Shown here: piece by piece, positions 60,838 to 64,000 of the stretch
Numbering within the stretch: position 1 is the stretch's first letter
How the letters are laid out: every line of letters begins with the position of its first letter
Origin: Plasmodium malariae
Lineage: Eukaryota; Apicomplexa; Aconoidasida; Haemosporida; Plasmodiidae
Assembly (NCBI RefSeq): GCF_900090045.1
Contig: NC_041786.1
Location: 186,001 to 250,000, forward strand
Length of the DNA stretch: 64,000 nt
Direction of reading: 5' to 3'
Program-made: the position numbers and the translations under genes
Notes under the pieces: model-generated
Seen by the model: only the letters and a program-made list of their open reading frames with translations
The model's database searches: none
Told to the model about the DNA's origin: nothing

Positions 60838-61218
60838 GGAAGCATGACAATGAATGGATTACATATACATACATACAAACATATATATGTACATATATAC
60901 TCATACAAATACAGATATACAAGTATGATTATGCATAAACCTCATTTTTCTCATTTTTTTTTTTTTTTTTTTGTACACATTGTTTAGTAAGTACATTTTA
61001 TGTTTTTTACTACTGTGCATGTTGTTTAATTTCCTTTTTTTTTTTTTTGAGCCAATATGCATACCTCTTTTCATTTATAATGTGAATTATATCTTGAATG
61101 CATTTTTTTCTACATATCATGCTAGTAGTACAAATTAAAATTTTTAATATTTCTTTTTCCTTATTGTTTTATCATTTACAGAAAAAAAGAACAACAAAGT
61201 TAAAAGTCTCGAATTATA

Positions 61219-61254
<36 letters not shown>

Positions 61255-62908
61255 CTTTTTTGCGGTATTTTACTTAAATAATTCCCCTGTAAACTTTTCT
61301 TTTAAAAAGATATTCACATATAGTATGTGTAACAATATGTATGGTATAAGCAACCCATATGTATGAATGCAAATTGCTTATCACTGTGCATATTTGATCT
61401 TACATTTCGTAGTATACATTTATTTAATTTGTTTTTTTTCCTTTTTTTCTTTTTTTTTTTTGAATGATGATGTATTCAAACTATATCTGCATAGCGTAAA
61501 TTCGTGTGTAACATTAGTAGCTTTATGTCTGTTATTAGGAGAATACGGCAGTTTCTTTTTTTTTTTTTTTTAAATCCTTTTACGGTTTCTTTTACAACCC
61601 CTTTTACATTTCGTTGTACAATCCCATTTACAAATCCTTTCTTAATTCACTCAATACTGTTAGCAAATTTTTTGTTCATATTTTAATTCGTTTTTTAATT
61701 CCACTTTTAAATTCCAACTTACGCAAACAAATTTAAACAAATTAATTATCAAAAGTGGGAACAAATGACTAAATCCCCATTTTTTCTGCTACCGCCTTAA
61801 GTATATCACTTGTTAAACAGAATTTTATAGATCCATCTGTTTTGGGTAAATATGCAGCTTTTATAATATTATTGCACTTTTATATATGTTTATAAATTTA
61901 TATATTTTAAAAAATAGCAGTTTTGTGAGTTAAAACCGTGTAAGCAAAAAAAAAAAAAAAAAAAAAGAAAAAGAAAAAGAAAGAAAAAAGAACGAAAAAG
62001 GGAAAGAGAACGTGAAAGAGAGCGTGAAAGAGAACGTGAAAGAGAGCGTGAAAGAGAACGTGAAAGAGAGCGTGAAAGAGAACGTGAAAGAGAGCGTGAA
62101 AGAGAACGTGAAGGAGAACGTGAAAACGTGAAGGAGAACGTGAAGGAGAACGCGAAATGGAACGTGAAGGAGAACGCGAAATGGAACGTGAAGGAGAACG
62201 CGAAATGGAACGTGAAGGAGAACGCGAAATGGAACGTGAAGGAGAAAAACATATGCTTCACCTGTTCATGCCCTGTACATGTATATCATAACAACACACA
62301 TGTTCTGTAAATTGTCATCAAAAATGAAATAAATTTTTTTTGCTCATTTTATATAAGTTAAATTACTATTCATTATTATGCATTACTACTTACAACTACG
62401 CGCTACTTCGATCCTGATGATGCCTAATAGTCATATGAAGTAAAACGGAATAGGCAGAGAGTGGGGCAAAATTTTTAAAAGCCAAAAAACTTGGGGAGGT
62501 GGGGTAAACCATGAGATCCAACAAAAATGGGAGAAAAGATGTTCACCTTAAAAATGGAAGAAAATTAAAAAAAAAAAATATAAAGTAAAAAAAAAAAAAT
62601 ATATAAAGTAAAAAAAAAAAAAATATATATATAGAATAAGAATTAACAAGAATAAAAAGTAAAATTAAAATTAAGCATAAAATATTAAATACAAAACATA
62701 TATAGAAACATATAATGAAATGTGCACGCAAACAAAACAGATTAAAGTGCACTAAAGTATAATGCCAAAAAATAATAATTGCTTTTGAAACGAACAGCTC
62801 TGAGAAAAATACGAGGCACTAAGAAAATTGACTTTAAAAAAAAAAAGTACTCATACGTATCTACATATATACATATACTCGAATATAAATAAATAAATAT
62901 ATATATAA

Positions 62909-62948
<40 letters not shown>

Positions 62949-63099
62949 GCTCACATACGTACGTATAAGAAAAAGCGCAAACACCATGTGAAACATAGGA
63001 AGAAATGCTAATAAACCAAAGAAAGTATAAAAATACTATATCATATTGAAAAATAACTAGTGAAAAGTTGCCCTTTGCCAGAAAATACACTTTCATCAT
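60838..63099. other. Intergenic region 3' of SmE
   Basis: Contains T runs at 60955-60972 and 61221-61253, the purine-rich 24-base arrays, a G-rich segment (CTTGGGGAGGTGGGG at 62491-62505) and (TA)n tracts at 62926-62944. Apart from the possible SmE fourth exon, no gene is supported. Confidence 0.55.
61975..62245 (+). repeat. Two adjoining purine-rich 24-base minisatellites
   Basis: The left half repeats GAGAGCGTGAAAGAGAACGT plus GAAA about five times. The right half repeats GAAGGAGAACGCGAAATGGA plus ACGT about four times. Both share the GAACGTGAA core. The + strand is almost pure purine apart from the CGT steps. Confidence 0.92.
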
Positions 63100-63302
63100 A
63101 TGCTAAAAGTTCTGTTACCCCTATTAAAATTTAGCAATAATTGCAACACAAATATTTTCAATCGTTCGGCCTATTCTTCATTAACGTTATTAAAAAAAAA
63201 AAAAAAAAATTTTCTGAAAGTACACAAAATAGTTTTTACTACGATGAATGAGAAAAAAGAGCATATTCTCGAAGGGGAAAAGGGAAAACACTCGCAAGCG
63301 AA
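63100..63302 (+). CDS. Possible first exon of a mitochondrial protein (partial)
   Basis: An ATG frame of about 68 codons opens with MLKVLLPLLKFSNNCNTNIF, then NRSAYSSLTLLKKKKKNFLK. This Leu/Ser/Arg/Lys-rich, acid-free start resembles a mitochondrial targeting peptide. It then turns hydrophilic (MNEKKEHILEGEKGKHSQAK). The end reads GCGAAGTAATTTT, where GTAATT can act as a donor in phase 2. The rest of the gene would lie beyond the window, with the 32-base array in the intron. GC content is higher than in the flanks. The call rests only on composition and signals; it may be a chance frame. Confidence 0.35.
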
Positions 63303-63393
63303 GTAATTTTAAAATTTCGCAATTTTGCGGTATTGCAATTTTGAAGTTTTTTTCCCAATTATGAAATGGGAAAAGCACAAAAATGAAGATGTG

Positions 63394-63427
<34 letters not shown>

Positions 63428-63586
63428 AACATATGTACATGAGTATACCTTCTGCATGAGGATGTCAAATACTTCTTTTTTTTTTTTAATGAGAGAAAAG
63501 AAGTACATATATATGTCGCGGAAGGATGTACGTGCATGTACACATACACGTGCACATGTATACTTATGTACATAAACACATATACG

Positions 63587-64000
63587 TTTGCACACATATC
63601 TTCACATGCACATATCTTCACATACACATATACGTTTGCACACATATCTTCACATCACATATCTTAGTACACATATCTTCACATATACTACACATATACG
63701 TATGCACACATATCTTCACATACACATATACGTATGCACACATATCTTCACATACACATATACGTATGCACTCATATCTTCACATACACATATACGTATG
63801 CACTCATATCTTCACATACACATATACGTATGCACTCATATCTTCACATACACATATACGTATGCACTCATATCTTCACATACACATATACATATGCACT
63901 CATATCTTCACATACACATATACATATGCACTCATATCTTCACATACACATATACATATGCACTCATATCTTCACATACACATATACGTATGCACACATA
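63587..64000 (+). repeat. 32-base minisatellite running off the window end
   Basis: At least nine copies of a 32-base unit containing CACATATACGTATGCACTCA and TATCTTCACATA. Some copies carry GCACACAT or TACATATGC variants. The array continues past the right edge, so its length is unknown. Confidence 0.9.

Noticed and set aside
63587..64000. Regular 32-base repeats resembling a CRISPR array
   Set aside because: The units are directly contiguous without unique spacers, and the genome is eukaryotic. It is a minisatellite.

Overview
The window is nuclear DNA of a malaria parasite (Plasmodium). It is very AT-rich, has short GT-AG introns with poly-pyrimidine acceptors, homopolymer A/T runs, Asn/Lys-rich low-complexity insertions in otherwise conserved proteins, and many (TA)n and minisatellite tracts. 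The glycerol kinase, two-AP2-domain protein and other gene products look like Plasmodium orthologues. From memory, the gene order (glycerol kinase, ribosomal protein L17, PITP, AP2-domain factor) fits the distal part of P. falciparum chromosome 13. The sequence is not P. falciparum itself. A P. malariae- or P. ovale-like species is my best guess, but I cannot settle the species by eye.

Left third (1-23.1 kb): glycerol kinase (-), 60S ribosomal protein L17/uL22 (-, three exons), a STIMATE-family multi-pass membrane protein (+), a very large plant-type GH35 beta-galactosidase homologue that has lost both catalytic glutamates (-), and a six-exon CZIB/DUF866 protein that has lost both zinc-binding CXXC motifs (+). 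Middle (23-42 kb): a four-exon lipid-transfer protein with an N-terminal PITP domain, a PH-like domain and a membrane hairpin (-); a 7.3 kb empty divergent promoter region; a two-AP2-domain transcription factor, probably AP2-O4 (+); and a small coiled-coil protein (+). Right third (42-64 kb): an organelle-targeted RsmD-like RNA methyltransferase (-), a small secreted protein of unknown function (-), an OTU-type cysteine protease split by a huge low-complexity insertion (+), the NEDD8-activating E1 regulatory subunit ULA1/NAE1 (-), a basic DUF4602-like nucleolar protein (-), and spliceosomal SmE (+, three or four exons). The first exon of a probable mitochondrial protein may lie at the right edge.

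The genes do not form an operon or one pathway; each has its own flanking regions. The most striking non-genic structure is a dispersed short near-palindrome (CCTGAACWGTWCA) in at least four places plus relatives, far more often than base composition predicts. There are also about twenty unrelated minisatellites. I see no tRNA, rRNA, transposon, CRISPR array or transferred gene cluster. Intergenic GC-richer islands and hairpins are listed as weak ncRNA candidates.
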